DNA of 64,000 nt from JAAYDI01 sp052034005 (GTDB lineage Bacteria; Planctomycetota; Planctomycetia; Pirellulales; Pirellulaceae): NCBI GenBank assembly GCA_052034005.1, contig JBPOJB010000013.1, positions 68,591-132,590 on the forward strand. Reading direction: 5' to 3'. Numbering within the stretch: position 1 is the stretch's first letter; each line of letters opens with the position of its first letter. Below, in pieces: positions 45,560-53,522 of the stretch. The translations under genes and the position numbers were made by a program. The notes beneath the pieces were generated by a model. That model did not search any database, was not told where the DNA came from, and saw only the letters and a program-made list of their open reading frames with translations.

Positions 45560-46906
45560 CTACCAACCGTCTCCGGCCTGCCGGTGTACTTCGTCGATGA
45601 TCCGTTGTTCGAGCCCGGCACGCAGCGTGGTGGGCAGCGCGAAGTAGGGGATCTCGCTGCCGCCGCCGTAACCGCCCTCCTGCAGCAGCCGCTCCGACGG
45701 AACATAGCAGGCGAAATCGTTGCTGTACGCGTTGATCCACAACCGCTGCGGATCGAGTTCCTGCTTGAGTCGCAGCGTGTAATCGACACACACCTCACCG
45801 GCCAGGAACACCATCAGCAGGCGGTCGCCGAACGCGAACGTCTGGATGGGATAGTCGACTGCCTTGAGCAGCGCCTCGCCGCGATCCAGGCGCGCCAGCT
45901 GGGTCCGGGCGTTGTAGCCCTTCGGCGTATCTTGGTCGGCCAGCGCGGTCAGCTGTTCACGGGTCGGCAGGTCGTTCAACGGGAGCTGGATCGTCGAAAG
46001 TTGCGCCTGGACCGGCCCGCTGATCGGCTGGAGCGGTTGCTGCAGGACGCGATCCACTTCCGCGGCCATCTCCTCGCCCTGGGCGGCCGCCACGTCCACC
46101 CGATCGCCGGTCACCCCGGAGCTCGGATTCGAGTCGGAGCCGGCCCCAGCCGAAAACAACGCGAGGCAGCCGGGATGGCGCCGCTCGATGCTCTCCTGGG
46201 CAAACCCGGCCCAGTCGCCGCTGACCTTGTTGTTCGACAGGGTCACACAGTGGCAGGCGTAACGGAAATAGACCGCCCGCACACGGTCCTCCGCGCCGCG
46301 GACCACCAACACCGGCAGGTCGTGGTCGGTGGGACCGCCCGCCGTCCGCCGGTTGGCGGCCAGTGCCGATTGGCCCACACCCCATTCCAGGCGGCTCGGC
46401 TGCATGTCCTCCAGCGCCCGGATCGCCGCCCGCTCCAGGGCATCGGTCAGCTCGGCCGTGTACCGTTCGATATGCGCCTGGTGGTCGTCCGGGATCGGCT
46501 GGCTGAAGATGTTGTCGCACGACCCGCAGACCTTGGGTGCCGTGTGGGAATGCGAGTAGGTGAGCGCAATGTTCGCGCGCGGGATGTGGTACTTCGGCGC
46601 CAGCCGGCGGAAGACCTCGTCCACCATCGTCGATCGCACGCCGAGATTATCGATGGCCAGCAGCACCACGGGCACATCGTCGGCCCAGCGGATGGCCAGC
46701 GCTTTGGCCCAGATCTTCTGGGTGACCCCTTCGGATTCCGCGCGGCGGAACCCGAACCCGCTCAATCGGATCGGATAGTCCGGTGTGATGTCCACCCGGC
46801 TCACGCCGATCCGGTATCCGTCATCCGCCCGCGCCACGCCGGCCAGGCACAGGCCGAGCGCCGCCCACGCCACAGGCCATTTCCGAAACATGCGCATCGT
46901 CGCCAT
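45560..46906 (-). CDS. Neutral/alkaline ceramidase-like exported protein
   Basis: 448 residues. Signal peptide 'WPVAWAALGLCLAGVARA' then 'YRIGVSRVDITPDYPIRLSG', the hallmark start of the neutral ceramidase-like domain. 'ALTYSHSHTAPKVCG' carries the HSHTA zinc motif, and 'FRYACHCVTLSNNKVSGDW' and 'ALFSAGAGSDSNPSS' follow as expected. In planctomycetes such proteins are numerous and shorter than true ceramidases (they lack the C-terminal Ig-like domain), so the real substrate is uncertain. GGAG is eight bases before ATG 46906. It is 131 bases downstream of the fucose-isomerase-fold gene on the same strand, so possibly in one operon. Confidence 0.82.
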   Translation of the reverse strand: MATMRMFRKWPVAWAALGLCLAGVARADDGYRIGVSRVDITPDYPIRLSGFGFRRAESEGVTQKIWAKALAIRWADDVPVVLLAIDNLGVRSTMVDEVFRRLAPKYHIPRANIALTYSHSHTAPKVCGSCDNIFSQPIPDDHQAHIERYTAELTDALERAAIRALEDMQPSRLEWGVGQSALAANRRTAGGPTDHDLPVLVVRGAEDRVRAVYFRYACHCVTLSNNKVSGDWAGFAQESIERRHPGCLALFSAGAGSDSNPSSGVTGDRVDVAAAQGEEMAAEVDRVLQQPLQPISGPVQAQLSTIQLPLNDLPTREQLTALADQDTPKGYNARTQLARLDRGEALLKAVDYPIQTFAFGDRLLMVFLAGEVCVDYTLRLKQELDPQRLWINAYSNDFACYVPSERLLQEGGYGGGSEIPYFALPTTLRAGLEQRIIDEVHRQAGDGW

Positions 46907-47037
46907 GGAGGATTCTCCAACGGGGTTCTTGGTAGGAACACTGTCCGGTCTGCCGCACGTCGCCTTACGTTCGGACCGCACCTGCCATCGTGATGTCCAA
47001 TTCAGATCAACCCGGCGCCGGCAGCCCCGCCCGCCGC

Positions 47038-48471
47038 CTAGGCCATGCCGCCCTCCTCGATGAGCCTGAGGCCCAGCAGGGCAGCCAGATCCTCCAGTTC
47101 CCGCTGGTAATCGCCGTAGAACACGACCCGGTGCAGCAGGGTCATCATATCGCCCTCGACCACGTCGGCGCCCCAGTTGAGGAACAATCGCCGCGCGTTG
47201 GGCACCGTCTGGGTGAACTGCGTGCGGCAGGCGATCGGGCTCGTGCTCGTCTCGATGATCCTTCCCGGCGTGTACAGGAGCGTATCGAGGCCGACCAGCT
47301 TCGCGCAGGTCACGGCCTGGCCGACGCGGTTCTCCACCTGCAGCGCCACGCCGCCACCGCTGTCGCTCTGCGTCCGGATGACGAACGGCAGACGCTCACC
47401 GTCCGGCCCGTCCATCTTCGTGGCGGACGTGCAGTGGAAATGCACCATGGCGTTCTTCGACGTGTCGATCACCGGATCGGTGATGAACCCGGGTATGCGG
47501 AAGGCATACGCGAACATCAACATGGTGAGCGTCGAATCGATATCGCCTTCACAGGCGCCGACGTAGCCGATGTCGTTCAGCTTGCTGAACGTCAGGCAGC
47601 CCCGCGGATTGCCCATGCAGTGCACGCTGCACACCGCCTGCGCCTGCTCCTCGATCATGATCTTGCGCACCGCCAGGTAATACCGGGTGGCCTCGATGAT
47701 CTCCTCGCGCGTCGGCTCGACGATCGCCTGCGCCGGCTTGATCCAGTACTCTTCCGCTTCGGCCACGGCCGCCTGCGGGTCGATCGACTTGCAGACCTCC
47801 AGCACGCGCTCGTTGGTGATCGTCACGAGCTGGACGCCCAGCTTCTCCTTGACCTGCGTCGGGTCGCAGGCTGCGGCCGTACCGTGTGGCCCGCCGATCG
47901 CCAGGACCTTCGTGTGCTTGAGCTTGGCCGGCACGCGCAGCAGGGCCACGCCCTTGTCGATGTCCGCCCAGTCGCTGGTCGGCATCAGCACCACCTTCTT
48001 CCCCTGCTTGTGCCAGCGGTTGAAGTACATCCAGTGGTGGCCACTGAACGGCTGCGAGAACAGCACGGTGGGCAGGCCGATGTCGATCAGCTGGCTCAAC
48101 ACGGGCGGGTCGCCGCCGTGCCCCGACAGGTGCACGATGAACAGCGCGTCGGCGTCCTGGATCTTCTCGGCGACCGCCGGGATCTCGGTGGGTGGTACGA
48201 GGTCGCCGCCCAGGAACTGGACGTCGCCCAGCCGCTGCTCCAGGTCCGCAAAGTACCGGTTGAACTTCTCGATCTCCTCGGTCGGATGGGTCAGGTAGCC
48301 ATCCAGCGTGCGGCCGACGAACAGGCGATAGATCCTGGCCGGCGCCATGGGCGGCCAGTCTCGATCCCCTTCCGCGGCCCACACGTTGTTCCGCACGAAT
48401 TGCGACGCGAGCATCGCACCGCCGAGCGCCGCGGCGCCCATGAATTCGCGCCGATTGCAGCCTTGACACAT
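47038..48471 (-). CDS. Tat-exported protein with L-fucose/L-arabinose isomerase-like fold
   Basis: 477 residues. The twin-arginine signal 'NRREFMGAAALGGAMLASQF' starts at residue 6, preceded by two Cys (MCQGCN). The body has the fucose-isomerase-like layout: 'KIQDADALFIVHLSGHGGDP', 'LGVQLVTITNERVLEVCKSI', 'RKIMIEEQAQAVCSVHCMG' and 'LNDIGYVGACEGDIDSTLTM'. Whether it isomerises a sugar is unknown; metal-ligand residues cannot be assigned safely. AGGAG lies nine bases before the ATG. It is divergent from the deacetylase-like gene at 48732. Confidence 0.72.
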   Translation of the reverse strand: MCQGCNRREFMGAAALGGAMLASQFVRNNVWAAEGDRDWPPMAPARIYRLFVGRTLDGYLTHPTEEIEKFNRYFADLEQRLGDVQFLGGDLVPPTEIPAVAEKIQDADALFIVHLSGHGGDPPVLSQLIDIGLPTVLFSQPFSGHHWMYFNRWHKQGKKVVLMPTSDWADIDKGVALLRVPAKLKHTKVLAIGGPHGTAAACDPTQVKEKLGVQLVTITNERVLEVCKSIDPQAAVAEAEEYWIKPAQAIVEPTREEIIEATRYYLAVRKIMIEEQAQAVCSVHCMGNPRGCLTFSKLNDIGYVGACEGDIDSTLTMLMFAYAFRIPGFITDPVIDTSKNAMVHFHCTSATKMDGPDGERLPFVIRTQSDSGGGVALQVENRVGQAVTCAKLVGLDTLLYTPGRIIETSTSPIACRTQFTQTVPNARRLFLNWGADVVEGDMMTLLHRVVFYGDYQRELEDLAALLGLRLIEEGGMA

Positions 48472-48731
48472 GAGTCTTTCTCCTGGAGTGATGTCAGGGG
48501 TATTGGCGAGGTTCCGGGTCCATTTTGGAAGACCGGGAAGGCCCTGTCAACGCACGGTGGAATCGCAGTGGGCGCTGCGCGCGTCCAGCCGACGCGGTGG
48601 AGCGTGACGGTGGCCGCCCACGGGAGTGCGGCGCGGCGCGTGCCGCCCGACGTTGTCCCCGGGGCAGCGTTGCTGATTCCGTCACCGCGCAGGACTATAA
48701 TGACGCCGGGCACGAAGTAAGGAACAGTCCC

Positions 48732-50612
48732 ATGAGTAGACATCCGTCGCGGCGAGCGTTCCTGCGAGGTGCGGCGGCGGCTGCCGCCGGCGGCTGGCTG
48801 ATGGCTCGGCGGCCGCGCGCCGCAGCCCGGGCCTGGCATGCCCCCCTCCCGATCGCCGACAGCCCGGCCGCGCAGCATTCCAAGCTCGGCCGCAATTCAC
48901 TCATCGCGGTCGTAACGCAACCCGTGTCGCGCGACGTGAACCCGCGGGCGGGCAGTTGGCCCTACATCACGGAGATCCTCCGGCGCGCGGGGCTGTTCTT
49001 CGTGGAACGTTCGTCCCAAGACCTGCCGGCGCTGGCCGCCGAATCGAACCCGATCGTGCTGTTGGCGGGTGATTTGCAGCTGACGGCCGACCAGCGCCGG
49101 GCGGTGGCCGAATGCGTCAAGAGCGGAGGCGCGCTGATCGGGATCGGCGGCACGTCGGGTTTGGAGGAAGTGTTCGGCGTCCGGGCGGCGACCCCGATGG
49201 CCGAGGGTTGGATGAAGGTGACAGCGCAAGAACACCGGGTGACGGCCGGACTGCGCAGCTCGCTGCACGTGTTTGGCGGCTGCACGGTCCAGGTCGCGAC
49301 CGCCACGCCGCTCGCCCAACTCGAGGCGGGGGCCCAGGGCGCGCGCGGCAGCGTGATCACCGAGCACCGCTTCGGCCAGGGCTGCGCCATCCTGCTGGCG
49401 CCGGACCTGATCTTTTCCGTCGTGCACATCCAGCAGGGCCTGCCCGTGCTGCAGGACCGGCAGCCGGCCCCCGACGGGTCCGCGCCGACCAACGACGGCG
49501 TACTGAAGGCGGAAGACGGCGGCGTGCTCGATTGGGTCCGCGACCGCCAACCGCTGCAGCCGGACAACGCGTCCGCGTTTCTGGAGCCGGTGAGCGACGA
49601 GCTGCGTGAAGTCATCCTGCGGGGCGTTTTCCACGCCGCGCGCCAGCAGGGAGTCGTCCTGCCGCTGCTCTGGTATTGGCCGCGCGGGCTGAAGGCGGTC
49701 GGGCACATCTCGCACGATACGGACGGCAACGACCCGCAGCTGGCCGCGGCCATGTTGGAGGTGATGCGGGGCTGCGACGTGAAATCCACCTGGTGCACGC
49801 TGTACCCCGGCGGCTACCCGCGCGACTTCTATCGGGCACTCCGGGAGCACGACTATGAGATCGCCCTGCATTACGACGCCATGACCGGCGGGCCGCAGAC
49901 CTGCTGGTCGAAAGACAACCTCCTGCGGCAGCACGAGTGGCTGCTCCAGGAAGCTGAGCTGTCGCACATCACGTCGAACAAGAACCACTACACGCGCTGG
50001 GAGAACCGGTTGGACTTCTGGCGCTGGTGCGAAGAGGTTGGGATCCGTGTCGACCAGACGCGCGGGCCCACCAAGAAAGGCACGATCGGGTTCCCGCTGG
50101 GCGGCTCGCAGCCGTATTTCCCGTGGGACGACGAACGCGCTGAGCCGCGCCCGATCGACGTGCTCGAGATCAACCTGCTCACACAGGACCTGGTCGTCGT
50201 GTGCCCGCGGGAGTACGGTCGGCAGTTGTTGGACTCAGCCGCACGCCACCACGGCGTGGCGCACTTCCTGTTCCACCCCGCGCACATTCAGAAGCCCTTC
50301 GTGGCCGACGCCCTGTCGGAGCTGGTGGACGACGGCCGGGGGCAAGGGCTCGAGTGGTGGACCAGCGCGCAGATCTACCGCTGGGAGAAGTTGCGGCGCG
50401 GCGTGAACGCGAGTTGCGAGACGGGCGAGGTATTGACGTTGGCGGCCGAAGAGCCGGTTCCCGCGGCCACCTTGCTGCTCTTGGCGTCCACAGTCGAGCC
50501 GCGGACGGTGCAGGTCAACGGTCAGCCGACTCCCAGCCAGCGCTGGAATCTGTACGGCTTCGAATTCGACGCTCTCCCCATGGATATCCACCGCCTCGAA
50601 GTCCAGATCTGA
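48732..50612 (+). CDS. Tat-exported protein with GATase-like and polysaccharide-deacetylase-like parts
   Basis: 626 residues. The twin-arginine signal 'SRRAFLRGAAAAAAGGWLM' is followed by a glutamine-amidotransferase-like or trehalose-utilisation-like fold ('IVLLAGDLQLTADQRRAVAE', 'CVKSGGALIGIGGTSG') to about residue 250. Next comes a deacetylase-like barrel: 'GHISHDTDGNDPQL' with an HxxD-type metal start, 'EIALHYDAMTGGPQTCW' and 'VAHFLFHPAHIQKPFV'. The C-terminal 70 residues look like a small beta domain. It probably acts on an extracellular glycan; the substrate is unknown. It is divergent from the fucose-isomerase-fold gene across 260 bases that should hold both promoters. Confidence 0.75.
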   Translation: MSRHPSRRAFLRGAAAAAAGGWLMARRPRAAARAWHAPLPIADSPAAQHSKLGRNSLIAVVTQPVSRDVNPRAGSWPYITEILRRAGLFFVERSSQDLPALAAESNPIVLLAGDLQLTADQRRAVAECVKSGGALIGIGGTSGLEEVFGVRAATPMAEGWMKVTAQEHRVTAGLRSSLHVFGGCTVQVATATPLAQLEAGAQGARGSVITEHRFGQGCAILLAPDLIFSVVHIQQGLPVLQDRQPAPDGSAPTNDGVLKAEDGGVLDWVRDRQPLQPDNASAFLEPVSDELREVILRGVFHAARQQGVVLPLLWYWPRGLKAVGHISHDTDGNDPQLAAAMLEVMRGCDVKSTWCTLYPGGYPRDFYRALREHDYEIALHYDAMTGGPQTCWSKDNLLRQHEWLLQEAELSHITSNKNHYTRWENRLDFWRWCEEVGIRVDQTRGPTKKGTIGFPLGGSQPYFPWDDERAEPRPIDVLEINLLTQDLVVVCPREYGRQLLDSAARHHGVAHFLFHPAHIQKPFVADALSELVDDGRGQGLEWWTSAQIYRWEKLRRGVNASCETGEVLTLAAEEPVPAATLLLLASTVEPRTVQVNGQPTPSQRWNLYGFEFDALPMDIHRLEVQI

Positions 50613-50662
50613 AAAAGGGGTCAGGACTCATTAATGCGGTCGGTCACCTTCCGGTCACCTTC
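50612..50662 (+). repeat. REP-like fragment with an 11-base tandem repeat
   Basis: GAAAAAGGGGTCAGGACTCA followed by TTAAT begins at the stop of the previous gene. CGGTCACCTTC is then repeated exactly (50641-50651 and 50652-50662). The first part resembles dispersed REP-type sequences near IS200-like transposases in other genomes; no transposase is here. Confidence 0.4.
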
Positions 50663-50734
50663 TCATCTGTTCGGCGATCGCGTAAGGGTGCTACAATTGG
50701 ATCGACAGAACACGTTTTTTCAGGTTGCAGTGCC

Positions 50735-51304
50735 ATGACCACCGCCCGGGAGTCCTTTGCCATGCTTGACAAGGGAACGCTGTGGGACGCAGTGGCGCGG
50801 TCGCATGCGCTATTGAAAGCACGGGGGCTGCCGCACGCGATCGTGGGCGGGATTGCGGTCTGTCTGCACGGTTACCAGCGGAACACGGTTGACATCGATC
50901 TGCTGGTTCGACCGGAAGACGTCGATGCCCTGCGTCAGGAACTGTCCAGTTCCGGCTGGGAATGGGACAGCGTTCAGAAGCAGTTTGTCACCGATTCCGG
51001 GGTGGTTCTGCAGTTCCTGTTGGCCGGCGAGAAAGCCGGTCGGGGCTCCGAGGTGTGTTTCCCGGACCCGGCTGACGCGACCGCCGTGACCGAGTTGGAG
51101 GGTCTGCCGGTACTGACGCTCGCTGGCTTGATCGAGACCAAACTGGCCAGTGGCACCGGTGACGCCCGCCGGATGCACAGGGATTTTGCCGACGTGGTTG
51201 AGTTGATTGCCAGGCACGGGTTACCCAAGTCCTTTGCACGCAAGCTGCACAAGTCGCTTCGGTCGACGTTTCTGGAACTCCTCGCTCGTGCCCGTGCCGA
51301 ATGA
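50735..51304 (+). CDS. Nucleotidyltransferase-fold protein
   Basis: 189 residues. 'HAIVGGIAVCLHGYQRNTVD' followed by 'IDLLVRP' is the nucleotidyltransferase signature (GG-x-A-x-x-x-H-G-x3-R-x-T-x-D-I-D-L-L-V) seen in AbiEii-like and MNT-type proteins. The rest ('LPVLTLAGLIETKLASG', 'RRMHRDFADVVELIARHG') fits the same family. In toxin-antitoxin pairs such proteins have a HEPN or AbiEi partner; none is adjacent, so it is probably an orphan. A REP-like fragment sits just upstream. The start may instead be the ATG at 50762. Confidence 0.75.
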   Translation: MTTARESFAMLDKGTLWDAVARSHALLKARGLPHAIVGGIAVCLHGYQRNTVDIDLLVRPEDVDALRQELSSSGWEWDSVQKQFVTDSGVVLQFLLAGEKAGRGSEVCFPDPADATAVTELEGLPVLTLAGLIETKLASGTGDARRMHRDFADVVELIARHGLPKSFARKLHKSLRSTFLELLARARAE

Positions 51305-51421
51305 GCTTGCGTTCGTCTTGCGAACCAACTCCCGGCATTGCTTCCCGGACCCGGGCAGTGTCTTGCAGTTCTCTGGCAAGATCAGCTATTCTGGCAACCA
51401 TCTTCGAAGGAGGATGGGACT

Positions 51422-52231
51422 ATGCAACGCGCGGTGATGCGAGAGCTGATGGCTGAGTTCCTGGGCACGTTCGTGCTGATCGCGTTCGGCTGCGGGTCGG
51501 TGGCGCAGGTAGTGCTGAGCAATCGTGAGAACGGCGAGTACCTGTCGATCAACATCGGCTGGGGGCTGGGTGTCGCCCTGGGTGTGTACGTGGCGGTTGG
51601 CATCAGCGGCGCGCATCTGAACCCTGCGGTAACGCTCGCGCTGGCCGTGCGCCGCGGGTTCCCGTGGAACAAGCTGCTTCCCTATTGCATCGCACAGGTC
51701 GCCGGTGCGTTTGTCGCGGCGCTGGTCGTGTACGTGACCTACCTCGATGCGCTGTCGCACTTCGACGGCGGTGTGCGCCAGGTGCTGGGCGAGCAGGGCA
51801 CGGCACGGATCTTCGCCACGTATCCGCAACCGTTCCTCACGCCGGTAATCGGCGGGCTGGTCGATCAGATTGTCGGCACCGCGCTGCTGATGATGTGCAT
51901 CTTCGCCCTGATCGATCATCGGAACTGCGCCCCGGTGTCCTACCTGTTTCCCGTCCTGGTCGGCGCGGTGGTCTTGGCCATCGGTATCGCATTCGGCTTC
52001 AACTCGGGCTATGCGATCAACCCGGCCCGCGATCTCGGTCCGCGCCTGTTGACGTACGTGGCGGGTTGGGGGAGCGAAGTGTTCCGAGCCGGACATGGCT
52101 GGTGGTGGGTCCCGATCGTCGGCCCGCTGATCGGCGGCGTACTGGGCGGTTGGCTCTATGACCTGTTTGTTACACGATGGCATGGGGAAGAGCCGGAGGC
52201 GGGTGGAGCCGAGGTGCCCTATGACGCATGA
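51422..52231 (+). CDS. Aquaglyceroporin (MIP family)
   Basis: 269 residues, six membrane helices. The two pore motifs are 'GAHLNPAVTLALAV' and 'GYAINPARDLGPRLL'. The Asp after the second NPAR is the mark of glycerol-facilitator rather than strict water channels, so glycerol or a similar small polyol is the likely substrate. AAGGAGGA at 51407-51414 lies seven bases before the ATG. There is no glycerol kinase next to it. It converges with the AGE epimerase gene, the coding ends overlapping by 13 bases. Confidence 0.93.
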   Translation: MQRAVMRELMAEFLGTFVLIAFGCGSVAQVVLSNRENGEYLSINIGWGLGVALGVYVAVGISGAHLNPAVTLALAVRRGFPWNKLLPYCIAQVAGAFVAALVVYVTYLDALSHFDGGVRQVLGEQGTARIFATYPQPFLTPVIGGLVDQIVGTALLMMCIFALIDHRNCAPVSYLFPVLVGAVVLAIGIAFGFNSGYAINPARDLGPRLLTYVAGWGSEVFRAGHGWWWVPIVGPLIGGVLGGWLYDLFVTRWHGEEPEAGGAEVPYDA

Positions 52232-53433
52232 CGGGCACGCGCGATCTGCTCCTCCAGGCGTTGCCAGCAGTACCATTGCATGCGCGGCAGATGGAACGGT
52301 CCTTTCCACATGTTGCCTTTCAGGCGCGTGGCCACCGATCCGTCCCGGTGCAAGTAGCCGAACCATTCGCCATGGACCGGGTCCGGGAAGTGCGCGTAGG
52401 CCCAGTCGTGCGCCTGTGCGTGCCAGCGTGCGTATTTCGGGTCGCCGGTGAGTTGCCAGGCCAGCAGGCAGGCGATGATCGCCTCGTTGTGCGGCCACCA
52501 GAACTTCATGTCCTGCCAATACTCGGTGCCAGGCAGGCCGCGCGCGTCCCGATAGTAGAGAATGCCGCCGTACTGGCGGTCCCAGCCCTGTTCGAACGCC
52601 CAGTCCACGATCGTCGTGCCGAGTCGGACCAGGCGCGCATCGCCCTCCCGCACGCGTGCCTCCTCCAGGATGAACCAGCCGGCTTCCAGCGCGTGCCCCG
52701 GGCAGATCATGCGTCCGTCAAACGTGTCCAGGAACTCGCCCTGGGGCCCGACCGTCTCGAGCACGGCGCGGAACTCGGGCTTCAGGAAATCACGTTCGAT
52801 TTCGCCCAGCGTGGTGTCGATGATCTCGGTGCAAAGCGGGTCGTCGACGGCCCGGCGCAGCTCCTGGGCGGCCAGAATCAGGCACATCGGCATCGCCAGT
52901 CCTTTCACCGGGCGCGTCTCGGGATTCGTCTTGGGCGGCAGCAGGCCCGGGGTGCGATGATAGTGCAGGACACGCTCGAACAGATCGAACGCCTGCTTCG
53001 CGAATCGCTCGTCGCCCGAGGCGCGGCTGAACGCGGCCAACGCCATCGTGGCAAACAGCTCCGAGTACAGGTAGCGCCGCTTGCGCAGCGGCCGGCCCTC
53101 TCGCGTGACCGAGAAGTACATCCGGCCATCCGCGTCGAAGCAGCAACGGTTGAGGAACTCGATGCCGTGCCGGGCCAGTTCCAGCCATTCAGGCCGCTGC
53201 TCGACCGTGCTGTAGAGCGTGGCCAGCAGCCAGGCGAAACGGCCTTGAAACCAGACCGGCTTGTCCGGATGGATCAGCGTGCCGTCCTCGTCCAGCCCCG
53301 TCAGGTAGCCGCCGTGCTCGCGGTCGATCGCGCGTGGGATCCAGAACGGGAGCGTGTCGTGGAGCAATCCGTCGCGGTAGACGCTCAGCAGCGCTGCCAG
53401 GTCTCGGCCGTCGAGTCGCGTGGTGGTAGTCAT
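52219..53433 (-). CDS. N-acylglucosamine 2-epimerase (AGE) family protein
   Basis: 404 residues forming an (alpha/alpha)6 barrel, no signal peptide. Family members interconvert N-acetylglucosamine and N-acetylmannosamine, or act on unmodified sugars such as mannose or cellobiose. Signature segments are present: 'KPVWFQGRFAWLLATLYSTV', 'MICPGHALEAGWFILEEARV' and 'DMKFWWPHNEAIIACLLAW', each His a likely catalytic residue. The glucosamine-type is a fair guess but the substrate cannot be fixed from sequence. Third gene of a minus-strand unit with the DUF4838 gene (89 bases upstream) and a FucP-like symporter. Confidence 0.88.
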   Translation of the reverse strand: MTTTTRLDGRDLAALLSVYRDGLLHDTLPFWIPRAIDREHGGYLTGLDEDGTLIHPDKPVWFQGRFAWLLATLYSTVEQRPEWLELARHGIEFLNRCCFDADGRMYFSVTREGRPLRKRRYLYSELFATMALAAFSRASGDERFAKQAFDLFERVLHYHRTPGLLPPKTNPETRPVKGLAMPMCLILAAQELRRAVDDPLCTEIIDTTLGEIERDFLKPEFRAVLETVGPQGEFLDTFDGRMICPGHALEAGWFILEEARVREGDARLVRLGTTIVDWAFEQGWDRQYGGILYYRDARGLPGTEYWQDMKFWWPHNEAIIACLLAWQLTGDPKYARWHAQAHDWAYAHFPDPVHGEWFGYLHRDGSVATRLKGNMWKGPFHLPRMQWYCWQRLEEQIARARHAS

Positions 53434-53522
53434 GGCAGTATGGGATGTGTGGATGGCCGTAAGGACGTGTTCGAGACGGGCGTCTTATTCCGCTGCTCTC
53501 GTGCCGGCCGTGCGCAGCGACC

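Noticed and set aside
50735..52231. Defence island around the nucleotidyltransferase
   Set aside because: The neighbours are an aquaglyceroporin and a deacetylase-like protein; no nuclease, methylase or toxin partner is present.
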